Assembly (NCBI GenBank): GCA_021782205.1
Contig: JAJXVH010000001.1
Span: 1-64,000 of the forward strand
Source: a bacterium
Lineage (GTDB): Bacteria; Elusimicrobiota; Elusimicrobia; UBA1565; UBA9628
DNA length: 64,000 nucleotides
Direction of reading: 5' to 3'
This document shows, one piece after another, positions 47,096 through 54,346 of the stretch. The notes below the pieces were generated by a model. That model made no database searches. It was given only the letters and a program-made list of their open reading frames with translations, and was not told the origin of the DNA. How positions within the stretch are numbered: position 1 is the first letter of the stretch; each line of letters opens with the position of its first letter. The position numbers were made by a program, and so were the translations under genes.

Positions 47096-48625
47096 TCAGC
47101 GGGTCAGCGCCAGCCAGCGGGACAAAATCGAACGGGCCGTGGGAGTCAGACGCGTACGGTTGTAGGCGTCACCCAGTTTGCGGATCGCCTCGGACTGGGT
47201 CGGATAGGGATGGATGGTCGCCCCGATACCCGCCAGACCCACGCCGTTGTTCATCGCCACGGAAATCTCGCCGATCATGTCGCCGGCGTGGGCTGTGACG
47301 ACGGTCGCGCCCAGGATATTGTCGCCGCCGTCTTCGACCATGATCTTGACGAAGCCCTCGGTCTCACCATCCAGGACGGCTCGGTCCACTTCGTCTAGTT
47401 TCTGGACGAAGGTCCGAACCTTCAAACCTTTGGCCAGCGCTTCTTTTTCGTACAGCCCGACGTGCGCGATCTCGGGGTCGGTGTAGGTGCACCACGGGAT
47501 CGTCAGCGCGCTGAAGCGCTTGCGCCCGAGAAACAGCGCGTTTTGGATGACGATCCGTGCCGAAAAATCGGCGGTGTGCGTGAATTTTTGCGCCAAACAG
47601 ATGTCGCCAGCGGCGTAGATTTTTGGATTAGCGGTACGCAGATGGTCGTCGACCTTGACGCCGAACTTGTCGTAAGCCACCCCGACCTTGTCCAGATCCA
47701 AGCCTTCCACGTTGGGCGCTCGCCCAACGCCGACCAGGATCGCGTCGAACTCCTTCGTGCCGGGGGGGGCGTGCTTGCTCTTGAAACCGACTGTTTTGGC
47801 GTCGCCCGTTTTTTTCACGCTCTCGATGTCGACGCAGCATTGGAATTCGACGCCGTCGCGCGCCAGCGCCTTGCGCACGATCTCGGCTGCGTCTTGGTCT
47901 TCGCGTGTCAGCAGCCCGTGCATGGCCTCGAACAGAGTCACGCGCGAACCCAGACGCGCGAAGGCCTGAGCCAACTCCACGCCGATGGGGCCGGCGCCAA
48001 TGACGAGCAGGCGCTGGGGCAATTCGGTCAGGTTGAACACCGTCTCGTTGGTGAGCGCGCCGGCCGCCATAAGACCCGGGATGGGCAAGGCGACGGCGCG
48101 CGCGCCGGTAGCGATCACGGCTTTGGCGAAGCGCAAGGTCTTGCCCCCGACGGCGACGCCGTCGCCGCCCGTGAAGCGGCCTTGACCGACGAACACGTCC
48201 ACGCCCAGGCGTTTATAGCGCGCCGCCGAATCGTTTCCGCTGATCTGCGCGCGCAAGCGGCGCAGGCGTTCCATGACCGCCGGGAAATCGACGCGTACCC
48301 CGTCCACCTTGACGCCGTAGGCTTGCGCGCCGCGCGCCTGGGCGGCGGCGCGCGAGGCGCGGATCAGCGCCTTGGACGGAACGCAGCCTGCGTTGAGGCA
48401 GTCGCCGCCCATCAGATGCCGCTCTATCAAGGCGACCTTGGCGCCCAGACCCGCCGCACCGACGGCCGTCACAAGTCCCGCGGTGCCTCCGCCGATGACG
48501 ACCATATTGTAGCGGCCCGCCGGTTCGGGGTTCACCCAGCCTCCAGGGTGGACGTTGGCAAGCAGCGTGCGGTTATGTTCGTCCAGGGGCGAGATGAGAT
48601 CGGCGGCGTTCGTTTCTTGAGACAT
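47096..48625 (-). CDS. MerA-like FAD/NAD(P)-dependent disulfide oxidoreductase
   Basis: 509 residues from the ATG at 48625. FAD motif VVIGGGTAGLVTA, redox-active disulfide GGDCLNAGCVPSKALI, NAD(P) motif VIGAGPIGVELAQAFARLGS and HPYPTQSEAIR near the C-terminus. It resembles mercuric reductase, but lacks an N-terminal HMA domain and the C-terminal Cys-Cys pair that MerA needs to receive Hg(II); it ends SILSRWLALTR. It is therefore probably the VTT-associated MerA-like flavoprotein often found in rSAM/selenodomain or arsenosugar neighbourhoods. Coupled to the VTT gene by TGATG; last gene of the merR operon. Confidence 0.88.
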   Translation of the reverse strand: MSQETNAADLISPLDEHNRTLLANVHPGGWVNPEPAGRYNMVVIGGGTAGLVTAVGAAGLGAKVALIERHLMGGDCLNAGCVPSKALIRASRAAAQARGAQAYGVKVDGVRVDFPAVMERLRRLRAQISGNDSAARYKRLGVDVFVGQGRFTGGDGVAVGGKTLRFAKAVIATGARAVALPIPGLMAAGALTNETVFNLTELPQRLLVIGAGPIGVELAQAFARLGSRVTLFEAMHGLLTREDQDAAEIVRKALARDGVEFQCCVDIESVKKTGDAKTVGFKSKHAPPGTKEFDAILVGVGRAPNVEGLDLDKVGVAYDKFGVKVDDHLRTANPKIYAAGDICLAQKFTHTADFSARIVIQNALFLGRKRFSALTIPWCTYTDPEIAHVGLYEKEALAKGLKVRTFVQKLDEVDRAVLDGETEGFVKIMVEDGGDNILGATVVTAHAGDMIGEISVAMNNGVGLAGIGATIHPYPTQSEAIRKLGDAYNRTRLTPTARSILSRWLALTR

Positions 48626-49254
48626 CAGCCCTCCTTTTGATTCTTCGGCACCTTGGCGGACAGCGCGCGCTTGGCCGTGTGGCCCACCAGCCACGCCGCG
48701 ACCGCGGTGGCGACCAGGCCCGCGGCATACAGCGCCCACTCGGCGGGGGTGCGTGCGCGCGCGCCCGCGCCCGCGCGCGCGGCTTCGCCCGCGGCCGCGC
48801 CCAGATAGACGAATAAAAAAGTGCCCGGCATCATGCCGATCCAGGACGCGAGCGTGTACTCGCCGGCACCCACCGAAGTCAGGCCGTAGGCGTAGTTGAG
48901 CAGGCTAAACGGCAGCACCGGCGACAGGCGCGTCAGCAGCACCACTTTCCAGCCTTCATGGCCAACGGCCCCGGCGACCGCTGCGAACGCGGGAATATTT
49001 TCCAGACGCCTCGACACCCAGCCGCGCAGGAGGTGGCGGCCCGTCATGAACGAGGCCCACGCGCCCAGAGTCGAGCCGACGGAAACCAGGAAAAACCCCC
49101 TCCACAGTCCGAACGCCGCCCCCGCTCCCAGCGTCAGCACCGACCCGGGAAGCAACGCCACGCAGGCCAGGACATAGAGTCCCACGAAGGCCGCCCAGCC
49201 CGCGGGGCCCGCTGCGGCCGTCCACGCCAAGGCCGACGCGAGCGACGCCTTCAT
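48625..49254 (-). CDS. VTT/TVP38-TMEM64 family membrane protein
   Basis: 209 residues from the ATG at 49254, which overlaps the DUF547 stop as ATGA. About five hydrophobic segments. The VTT-domain motif appears as LPGSVLTLGAGAAFGLWRGF and the conserved LTRLSPVLPFSLLNYAYGLT, then GMMPGTFLFVYLG. The family includes lipid scramblase-like proteins; pairing with a MerA-like flavoprotein is a known bacterial neighbourhood. Confidence 0.9.
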   Translation of the reverse strand: MKASLASALAWTAAAGPAGWAAFVGLYVLACVALLPGSVLTLGAGAAFGLWRGFFLVSVGSTLGAWASFMTGRHLLRGWVSRRLENIPAFAAVAGAVGHEGWKVVLLTRLSPVLPFSLLNYAYGLTSVGAGEYTLASWIGMMPGTFLFVYLGAAAGEAARAGAGARARTPAEWALYAAGLVATAVAAWLVGHTAKRALSAKVPKNQKEG

Positions 49255-49985
49255 CTCTTGTCCTCGTTGAGCGACCAGTCGTAATCGGTCCATGAGACGC
49301 CCCAATCTTCTTCAACGGGCAGCCACTTCTTGACGAACCGCAGGACCGACTTCCGCGAGCCGCCGAAGTCGGCCATATACCACTTGAAGATCGGCGATAG
49401 GTGGGCTGTGCGATTTTTCGCATCCGCCCGGTTCTTCCCGTTCTGCGAAAGAAACGCGCGCGCCTGATCGTCGAGTTGCGCGTCGAGCCGCGTCCCGATG
49501 TACGGTTCGCCGCGCAACGGAGGGCAACCCTTCGCCGCGCAGACCAGCGCGAAGTGGACGCGCGGCTGCGCGTATTGCGGCCGGATCACGCCTTGCTCCA
49601 ACTCGTCTAGGGTTATCGTCCGGCCGAACAGGCGAACGACCGGCAGGCGCCACGGTCCCTTCAGGTCCCAGAACGCGCCGACCTTGCGTATCGAGGCGAT
49701 CGGATAGTGATCTATGACCAAGCGTAGAGTCGTCGCGTTGTAGACATTGATCAGGAGCGCGAGCCGCCGCGCGCGCGGCCATTCGTCGAACCTCTTTTGA
49801 GGCACCGACGCTGCCCAAACCAGCCAGGCATCAAGGTCGGTGCGATGGTGCTTGAGGCTGGCATAGTCGACGCGGCCGTCGTGAACCCGCGCGCGAAGGA
49901 CCGCCGCAAGGTCGTTTTCGCGCGAGGTGGCCGCGGCCGGAGCCGCGACAAACACCGCAGCAAGCAGAACGGGAAGCATGCTCAT
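49251..49985 (-). CDS. DUF547 domain protein, exported
   Basis: 244 residues from the ATG at 49985. Signal peptide MSMLPVLLAAVFVAAPAAA. The DUF547 core is visible as ALLINVYNATTLRLVIDHYP, RLFGRTITLDELEQGVIRP and RVHFALVCAAKGCPPLRGEPY, where the single Cys sits in the conserved Cys-Pro loop. Function unknown; some see a papain-like fold in the family. It is often found with radical-SAM/selenodomain clusters like the one across the divide. Confidence 0.88.
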   Translation of the reverse strand: MSMLPVLLAAVFVAAPAAATSRENDLAAVLRARVHDGRVDYASLKHHRTDLDAWLVWAASVPQKRFDEWPRARRLALLINVYNATTLRLVIDHYPIASIRKVGAFWDLKGPWRLPVVRLFGRTITLDELEQGVIRPQYAQPRVHFALVCAAKGCPPLRGEPYIGTRLDAQLDDQARAFLSQNGKNRADAKNRTAHLSPIFKWYMADFGGSRKSVLRFVKKWLPVEEDWGVSWTDYDWSLNEDKR

Positions 49986-50022
49986 GAGGGTCAGTCTCGC
50001 CGCGGCCCTCAACGTTACACTT

Positions 50023-50514
50023 TCAGGCCGACAACTCGCGGCAGGCCCGGCGGAAATCCTCGGGATCGACCGCGGACAGATGGTGCTTAAAGAGGATTCG
50101 ACCGCCTCCATCGAGGATGTACACGTTGCGCAAAGGGCAGACTCCCGGCGGATGAATCTGACCGAGTTTGCGGCCGACCACATCCTGCGGGTCAAGCAGG
50201 ATTGGGAAGGGGCAGGCGGGCCCGATCTCGCGCGGCAAAGGGTCGTCGACGGTAAGGATGCTGACCGCGAGCACGCGAAGCTTGCCTGCGGAGGCGCGCG
50301 CCAGTTCCTCGAGAAGCGGGATTTTGGCGCGGCAATCCTCGCACAAATTTGTCAGCCACAGGACCGTCTTCACGCCCGGCGCGGCCGCGTAAAGGGAGTG
50401 CGTCTTTCCCTCCAAGTCCCGCAAACGGAAGTCTGGGAAGCATCCGCCGACCTCGGTACCCGGCGATAGTCGGGAACGCAGCGGCCACAGAAGACGCCAG
50501 AGCCAAATGGGCAT
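50023..50514 (-). CDS. thioredoxin-fold (AhpC/TlpA-like) protein
   Basis: 163 residues. GCFPDFRLRDLEGKTHSLY is the peroxiredoxin/TlpA opening, and LWLTNLCEDCRAKIPLLEEL carries a CxxC (CEDC) at the thioredoxin active-site position. Two further Cys occur later (PACPFP, GVCPLRN). There is no cleavable signal peptide, though the start is hydrophobic (MPIWLWRLLWPL). It probably reduces a thiol or metal-bound partner of the operon. Gap of 37 nt to the next gene. Confidence 0.82.
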   Translation of the reverse strand: MPIWLWRLLWPLRSRLSPGTEVGGCFPDFRLRDLEGKTHSLYAAAPGVKTVLWLTNLCEDCRAKIPLLEELARASAGKLRVLAVSILTVDDPLPREIGPACPFPILLDPQDVVGRKLGQIHPPGVCPLRNVYILDGGGRILFKHHLSAVDPEDFRRACRELSA

Positions 50515-50529
50515 GTCACCCCCGCCGCC

Positions 50530-50787
50530 CTAGATCGAGCGCAGCCGCTCCAGGATGCGGCTCTTCAAGGCGTCGGCGCCCGGCGCGGCCGACGGCACCC
50601 AGGCGGCGCGAAGCGCCCGCGAGATCACGCGCAATTGGCGCGCGAAGCGCGAGCAATGCGCGCACATCGACAGATGCAGGCGCACGAGAAGGCGCTTCAT
50701 GCGGGGAACGGACTCAAGCTCCCCGGACGCGAGCAAGCCCGTCACCTCTCGGCACGAAGGCATGAGGCGCGCCATCAAGTTCATCAT
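50530..50787 (-). CDS. zinc-finger anti-sigma-like protein
   Basis: 85 residues from the ATG at 50787, overlapping the sigma gene stop as ATGA. CREVTGLLASGEL followed by HLSMCAHCSRF gives the HxxxCxxC zinc motif of ZAS anti-sigma factors. There is no membrane segment, so it should be a soluble sensor holding the adjacent ECF sigma factor; thiol-reactive metals would be expected to release it (inference). Confidence 0.82.
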   Translation of the reverse strand: MMNLMARLMPSCREVTGLLASGELESVPRMKRLLVRLHLSMCAHCSRFARQLRVISRALRAAWVPSAAPGADALKSRILERLRSI

Positions 50788-51395
50788 CGCGGCTTCTTTT
50801 CCCAATTCTTTTCCAGGCACTCCCGCAGCTTGAGCTTGGCCCGGTGCAGGAGCACCCGCAAGTTTGTCGCCGAGATCCGCAAAGCGTTACAGATCGCCTC
50901 CGGCACCTCACCCTCGACCTCTCTGAGAAAAAAGACCGCGCGTTGATCGTCGGAGAGCCCTTCGGCGCAACGCTCCACCCAGGCGCGGATCTCGCCGTCG
51001 AGCGCCGCGGCTTCCGGCCCGCGCGGAGGCCGCGCCCACATCCCGGCCGCGTCGAAGCGCGCGTCGAGCACCGCTTCGATGTCGTCGTGACTCTCCTCGC
51101 GCCGCGCTTTGGCGCGCAGGTTCGACGCCTTGTGATAAAGAATGCCGAACAGATAGGTGCGCACGCTCGACCGGCCCTCGAAACGGTCGAGCCCGGAAAG
51201 AAACGCGACGAAGGTCTCCTGGACGACCTCCTCGGCGTCGGAGCGGGAGAGGCCGATGGCCAAAGCGCCCGCCAGCAGCGTCGGGAGATTCTCGGAAACG
51301 AGCGCGTCGAGCGCCCCGGCCCGACGCGCTTTCAGATCCGCAACGCTCCACTCCCCCGTCTTTTGATCCGGCATGCCGCCGATGTTAGCATTCAC
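50784..51395 (-). CDS. ECF-type RNA polymerase sigma factor
   Basis: 203 residues from the GTG at 51395, which overlaps the preceding stop as GTGA; an ATG at 51374 is an alternative. Region 2 reads SDAEEVVQETFVAFLSGLDRFEGRSSVRTYLFGILYHKA (about 50-88, given here as the span; key DAEEVVQETF and TYLFGI). Region 4 contains LSDDQRAVFFLREVEG and SATNLRVLLHRAKLKLRECL. Its anti-sigma partner follows directly. An ECF pair inside a mer-type operon is unusual. Confidence 0.9.
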   Translation of the reverse strand: MNANIGGMPDQKTGEWSVADLKARRAGALDALVSENLPTLLAGALAIGLSRSDAEEVVQETFVAFLSGLDRFEGRSSVRTYLFGILYHKASNLRAKARREESHDDIEAVLDARFDAAGMWARPPRGPEAAALDGEIRAWVERCAEGLSDDQRAVFFLREVEGEVPEAICNALRISATNLRVLLHRAKLKLRECLEKNWEKKPR

Positions 51396-51871
51396 GCTCT
51401 CGTTTTGCGTTCCGCAGCGAGCCGCTTCACCTCCGCGGCCACGTTGCCCAGGCAGCAGGCGCCTTGCGGGTTCATGCGCTCGCAGTCGCAGCGTCCCGCG
51501 TCGATCTCATGCTTGATGCGGACCGGAATGTCCGTGACACTGCGCGCGGCCAAGTCGCGGCGGATGTCGCCGCGCTTGAAGTCGAAGCAATAGCAGACGT
51601 TGACCTCGTCTCCCGGGTCTTTCTGGGTCACGGCGCGAAGGGTCTCGCCTTTGCGCACGATGGCACCGCCCGAAAAATAGACGACCGCGCAATCGGGGTT
51701 GGCGCAGAAGCCCGCCACGTCGCCGAATTTGGCGCGCGCGTCCGGCGCGAGCTGGCGGTCCAAGGTCTCCCGGCCCACCGTTCGACCGCGCTTCGCGCAG
51801 TCAGGGCATGTCCGCGCGGCGGCGGGCAGGCCGCAGCACGCCTCGTGTTCATCAGGAGCGTGGTTTTCCAT
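51392..51871 (-). CDS. CopZ-like iron-sulfur/zinc metallochaperone domain protein
   Basis: 159 residues with 12 or more cysteines. N-terminal HEACCGLPAAARTCPDCAKRG, then FCANPDCAVVYF, VNVCYCFDF and CDCERMNPQGACCLGNV. This pattern matches the N-terminal [2Fe-2S]/zinc domain of CopZ-type metallochaperones (as in Archaeoglobus), here without the HMA domain. The HMA domain it lacks is present in the neighbouring MerT fusion, so the two may act together. The start overlaps that gene by 20 nt. Confidence 0.85.
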   Translation of the reverse strand: MENHAPDEHEACCGLPAAARTCPDCAKRGRTVGRETLDRQLAPDARAKFGDVAGFCANPDCAVVYFSGGAIVRKGETLRAVTQKDPGDEVNVCYCFDFKRGDIRRDLAARSVTDIPVRIKHEIDAGRCDCERMNPQGACCLGNVAAEVKRLAAERKTRA

Positions 51872-52454
51872 GGTTTCCTCCGTCCCCGAGCAGTTCGGCC
51901 TTGTAGCCCGCGGCCGCGACGGCCGCGATTACGGCGTGGGCGTCGGCCTTGCCGTCGGAGACGACGCTGGCGCTTCCCGCGGAGAAATCGACGCTCGCGG
52001 AAAGCACGCCCGGGACCTTGTCCAAGGCGCGCTCGATTTCCGGAACGCACGCCGCGCAGTCCATGCCCGAGACCTTGAACGCGAGGACTTGCGCTCCGAC
52101 AGGGACCGCGGGGCGGCCGCCGGCGAACAGTCGCGCCGACCAGTTCGGGAACGTGGCCAGCGCCGCGGCCAGAACGGCCGTCGCCCAGAGACCGGCCTTC
52201 ACGCCCGCGCCGGTGGAGCGCCGTTCGCAGCTTTCAGCGGCGCAGGAAACCTTTCGCTTGCGGTAGGCCTGATAGAACGTGACGGCCAGCAGCACTCCGG
52301 TCATCGCCAGGAAAAGCGGTCGGTATTTGGCCAGACCCGCGGCCAGTCCCAAGCTTCCCAGCCCCAGACCGGTCAGAAGCAGCGGGCCCAGGCAGCAGGC
52401 CGAGGCGAGCCCGGCCGAAGCCAGCGCCGCCATGACGGAGAATTTTCTATCCAT
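51852..52454 (-). CDS. merT: MerT-like mercuric ion transporter fused to an HMA domain
   Basis: Inner-membrane Hg(II) uptake protein with a built-in MerP-like domain. 200 residues. The first membrane helix carries the Cys20-Cys21 pair (ASACCLGPLLL). A cytoplasmic loop has Cys71 and Cys76. A third hydrophobic helix lies at about 85-102. The C-terminal HMA domain (about 122-190) has GMDCAACVPEI with Cys133 and Cys136. The fusion replaces separate merT and merP. It overlaps merR by 8 nt. Confidence 0.9.
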   Translation of the reverse strand: MDRKFSVMAALASAGLASACCLGPLLLTGLGLGSLGLAAGLAKYRPLFLAMTGVLLAVTFYQAYRKRKVSCAAESCERRSTGAGVKAGLWATAVLAAALATFPNWSARLFAGGRPAVPVGAQVLAFKVSGMDCAACVPEIERALDKVPGVLSASVDFSAGSASVVSDGKADAHAVIAAVAAAGYKAELLGDGGNHGKPRS

Positions 52455-52866
52455 GGGACGGCCTCCCTAACTCGAGACTTTCCAGTATCGGGCACAAGTC
52501 CGTGGTTCCGCGCACGGCGCAGGTCTTGAGCAGGCGCCGCAGAGTGCTTTCGATCGCCCTCAATCCCGCGATCTTCTCGCGCACCATCGCAAGCCGCGCC
52601 CGGGCCTGCCCCTGGACCGACGCGCAGCGGCTTTTCCGGTCGACGCGCAGGCGCAGGAGCTTGGATATTTCATCGAGGGTGAACCCCAGCGCTTGAGCGC
52701 TCTTGACAAAGCGGATGACTTGCACGGCCTGCGGCCCATAGAGCCGATAGCCCGACTGAGTGCGTCGCTCGGGTGTCAGGAGCCCGCGCTTCTCGTAATA
52801 CCGGACGGTCTGAAGATTGACTCCGGCCAGGCGCGCGACGCGGCCGACGGTCAGTGGTTCGCTCAC
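52447..52866 (-). CDS. merR: MerR, mercury-responsive regulator
   Basis: 139 residues from the GTG at 52866. The winged helix is TVGRVARLAGVNLQTVRYYE followed by GYRLYGPQAVQVIRFVKSAQ. Cys81, Cys116 and Cys125 reproduce the spacing of the three Hg-binding cysteines of Tn501 MerR (82, 117, 126), including SRCASV and DLCPILESLE. It is therefore probably a true Hg(II) sensor. Unlike classical mer operons, merR is here the first gene of the structural operon. It starts 6 nt after its -10 element. Confidence 0.93.
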   Translation of the reverse strand: MSEPLTVGRVARLAGVNLQTVRYYEKRGLLTPERRTQSGYRLYGPQAVQVIRFVKSAQALGFTLDEISKLLRLRVDRKSRCASVQGQARARLAMVREKIAGLRAIESTLRRLLKTCAVRGTTDLCPILESLELGRPSHG

Positions 52867-52872
52867 AGCCTC

Positions 52873-52904
52873 ATTATAGACCCTATACCCAGGTATCGGG
52901 TCAA
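52873..52904 (-). promoter_or_regulatory. MerR-type promoter of the merR operon (20-bp spacer)
   Basis: Minus-strand TTGACC (52904-52899), 20-bp spacer, TATAAT (52878-52873), then 6 nt to the GTG. The stretched spacer is the hallmark of MerR-activated promoters. It contains GATACC and GGGTCTA as an imperfect inverted pair, in the same positions as in the divergent promoter. Confidence 0.8.
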
Positions 52905-52940
52905 TGGGTGATTTTTAGGAATTGTGGGGATAAACGGGTC

Positions 52941-52972
52941 TTGACTTGATACCAAGGTCCGGGGTCTACAAT
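52941..52972 (+). promoter_or_regulatory. second MerR-type promoter, driving the 28-residue Cys-rich gene
   Basis: Plus-strand TTGACT (52941-52946), 20-bp spacer, TACAAT (52967-52972). Aligned with the merR promoter, both have TTGAC, GATACC starting at position 8 and GGGTCTA ending at position 28 of a 32-bp element. The start site should be near 52979, leaving a 45-nt leader with a GGAGG ribosome site. Confidence 0.8.
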
Positions 52973-53023
52973 GCCGGCAGGCCCCGCCAGTCCCGCGACG
53001 CGGAGGGTCAGGAGGTGATTGCG

Positions 53024-53110
53024 ATGACTGAATCCAAATGCTGCTGCCGAGACGGCTGCCGGTGTTGCGAGACGTACTCGTGCTGCCGCGAAAGCGAAAA
53101 GAAGGCCTGA
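53024..53110 (+). CDS. 28-residue Cys-rich metallothionein-like microprotein
   Basis: Translates as 28 residues, MTESKCCCRDGCRCCETYSC followed by CRESEKKA, with cysteines at 6, 7, 8, 12, 14, 15, 20 and 21 (29% Cys). A strong GGAGG ribosome site (53011-53015) sits 8 nt before the ATG, a MerR-type promoter lies upstream and a 13-bp hairpin follows, so this looks like a complete small transcription unit. CCC, CRCC and CC clusters are those expected of a soft-metal (Hg, As, Cu, Cd) binding peptide; the flanks are charged, with no signal peptide. I recognise no family. It is too short for most gene callers. Confidence 0.72.
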   Translation: MTESKCCCRDGCRCCETYSCCRESEKKA

Positions 53111-53117
53111 GTTGCGC

Positions 53118-53151
53118 GGGAGCGCCGGCGGCTTCTTTCGCCGGCGCTCCC
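53118..53151 (+). terminator. hairpin after the Cys-rich microprotein gene
   Basis: A perfect 13-bp stem pairs GGGAGCGCCGGCG (53118-53130) with CGCCGGCGCTCCC (53139-53151) around an 8-nt loop GCTTCTTT. Only a weak T content follows (GTCTCAA), so it may end or attenuate transcription and protect the short mRNA. The following 140 nt to the PiT gene hold no clear gene. Confidence 0.6.
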
Positions 53152-53291
53152 GTCTCAACGGTGATCGCCGGCGGTTCATCGAGCTTAAGCGTGTAAACTC
53201 CGCTGCTACAGTCGACTCCTATAGCCCAGCCAAGCAGCCGTAACAAAATCCGATTTCCCGGGACAGACATGCCGAAGAGCGGGAGGCGATC

Positions 53292-54278
53292 ATGAACGCG
53301 GCGACGGGTCTGGGCCTTGCGGCGGCGACGGGACTTGCCTTCGTCAACGGAGCCAACGACATCTCGAAGTCGATCGCCACGCTGGTCGGCAGCGGCGAGT
53401 CGAGCTACCGGCGCGCCGTCGTCTTGACGGCCCTGGCGACCGCGGCCGGAGCCGTGCTCGCCTCGGCCTGGGCGGTCAAGCTGACTCTGCTGTTCACGCA
53501 CGGTATGCTGTCGCCGCAGGTCCAGCTCAATGAGCTCTTCGCCATGGCGGTGCTGGCCGGAGCCATCGGCTGGGTGGCGCTGGCCAGCCGTTTCGGCTGG
53601 CCGGTGTCGACCACGCACGCGATAGTCGGCAGCGTGGTTCTCACCGGAGCGTACGCCTTCGGCTTCGACAGCGTGTTATGGTCCAGCCTGACCCGGAAGG
53701 TCGCGGTTCCCTTGCTGCTGTCTCCGCTCGTCGCCTACGGCGTGTCGATTCTTTTCTTCCGGGGTCTGAACTGGATTTGCCGCGAAAGATACTGCCTGAA
53801 TTGTCATTGGTCTCACTGGATGAGCGCGATGACAAGCGGTTTCGCGCGCGGACTCAACGACACCCCGAAGATCGCCGCGCTGGGACTGGCGTTCTATGGC
53901 TTGGCGGATGCGGCCGCGAGCGTGGCCCTGCGCTGGTTCTTCCTGGCGCTGGCAGCCGCGATGGCAGCCGGCGCGATCACGATGGGATTCAAGACGACCG
54001 AGACCCTTGCCGTCGAAGTGATCGCGATGGACCACCTTGAGGGCTTCGCCGCCAATTTATCGACGACGCTTCTCGTCGTCTTCGGTGCGACGCAGGGTTG
54101 GCCCATGTCCACCACGCATGTCGCCGGCGGCGGGATCATGGGCATCGGCGCGCGCCGGGGCGGCAAGGCCCTGCGCTGGAAAACGGTTGCCGAGATCGCC
54201 TTCGCCTGGGCGCTCACGGTGCCCGCGGCGGGACTGCTTGGCGTTGCCTCCTACTGGCTGCTTCGCCGCTGCGGCTGA
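53292..54278 (+). CDS. PiT-family phosphate (arsenate) permease
   Basis: Membrane Pi:cation symporter family. 328 residues, about ten hydrophobic segments. The two inverted signature repeats are FVNGANDISKSIATLVGSG (18-36) and RGLNDTPKIAALGLAFYG, each followed by WPVSTTHA or WPMSTTHV. PiT genes with this layout are found beside arsM-arsS, where they may import arsenate or phosphate. Cys-rich ICRERYCLNC in the central loop is unusual and could bind metal. Confidence 0.9.
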   Translation: MNAATGLGLAAATGLAFVNGANDISKSIATLVGSGESSYRRAVVLTALATAAGAVLASAWAVKLTLLFTHGMLSPQVQLNELFAMAVLAGAIGWVALASRFGWPVSTTHAIVGSVVLTGAYAFGFDSVLWSSLTRKVAVPLLLSPLVAYGVSILFFRGLNWICRERYCLNCHWSHWMSAMTSGFARGLNDTPKIAALGLAFYGLADAAASVALRWFFLALAAAMAAGAITMGFKTTETLAVEVIAMDHLEGFAANLSTTLLVVFGATQGWPMSTTHVAGGGIMGIGARRGGKALRWKTVAEIAFAWALTVPAAGLLGVASYWLLRRCG

Positions 54279-54346
54279 TCCAGCGGACCTCACCCGCCAT
54301 TGCTCTGCTGTGAAGCCATGAAAGCTGGAAGCCGGACGGAGGAGAC

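Noticed and set aside
47096-48625. Calling the flavoprotein a mercuric reductase (merA)
   Set aside because: The C-terminal Cys pair and HMA domain of MerA are missing, so only MerA-like is supported.
49985-50195. In-frame extension of the DUF547 gene to 50195
   Set aside because: It overlaps the thioredoxin-like gene and removes the signal peptide from the N-terminus.
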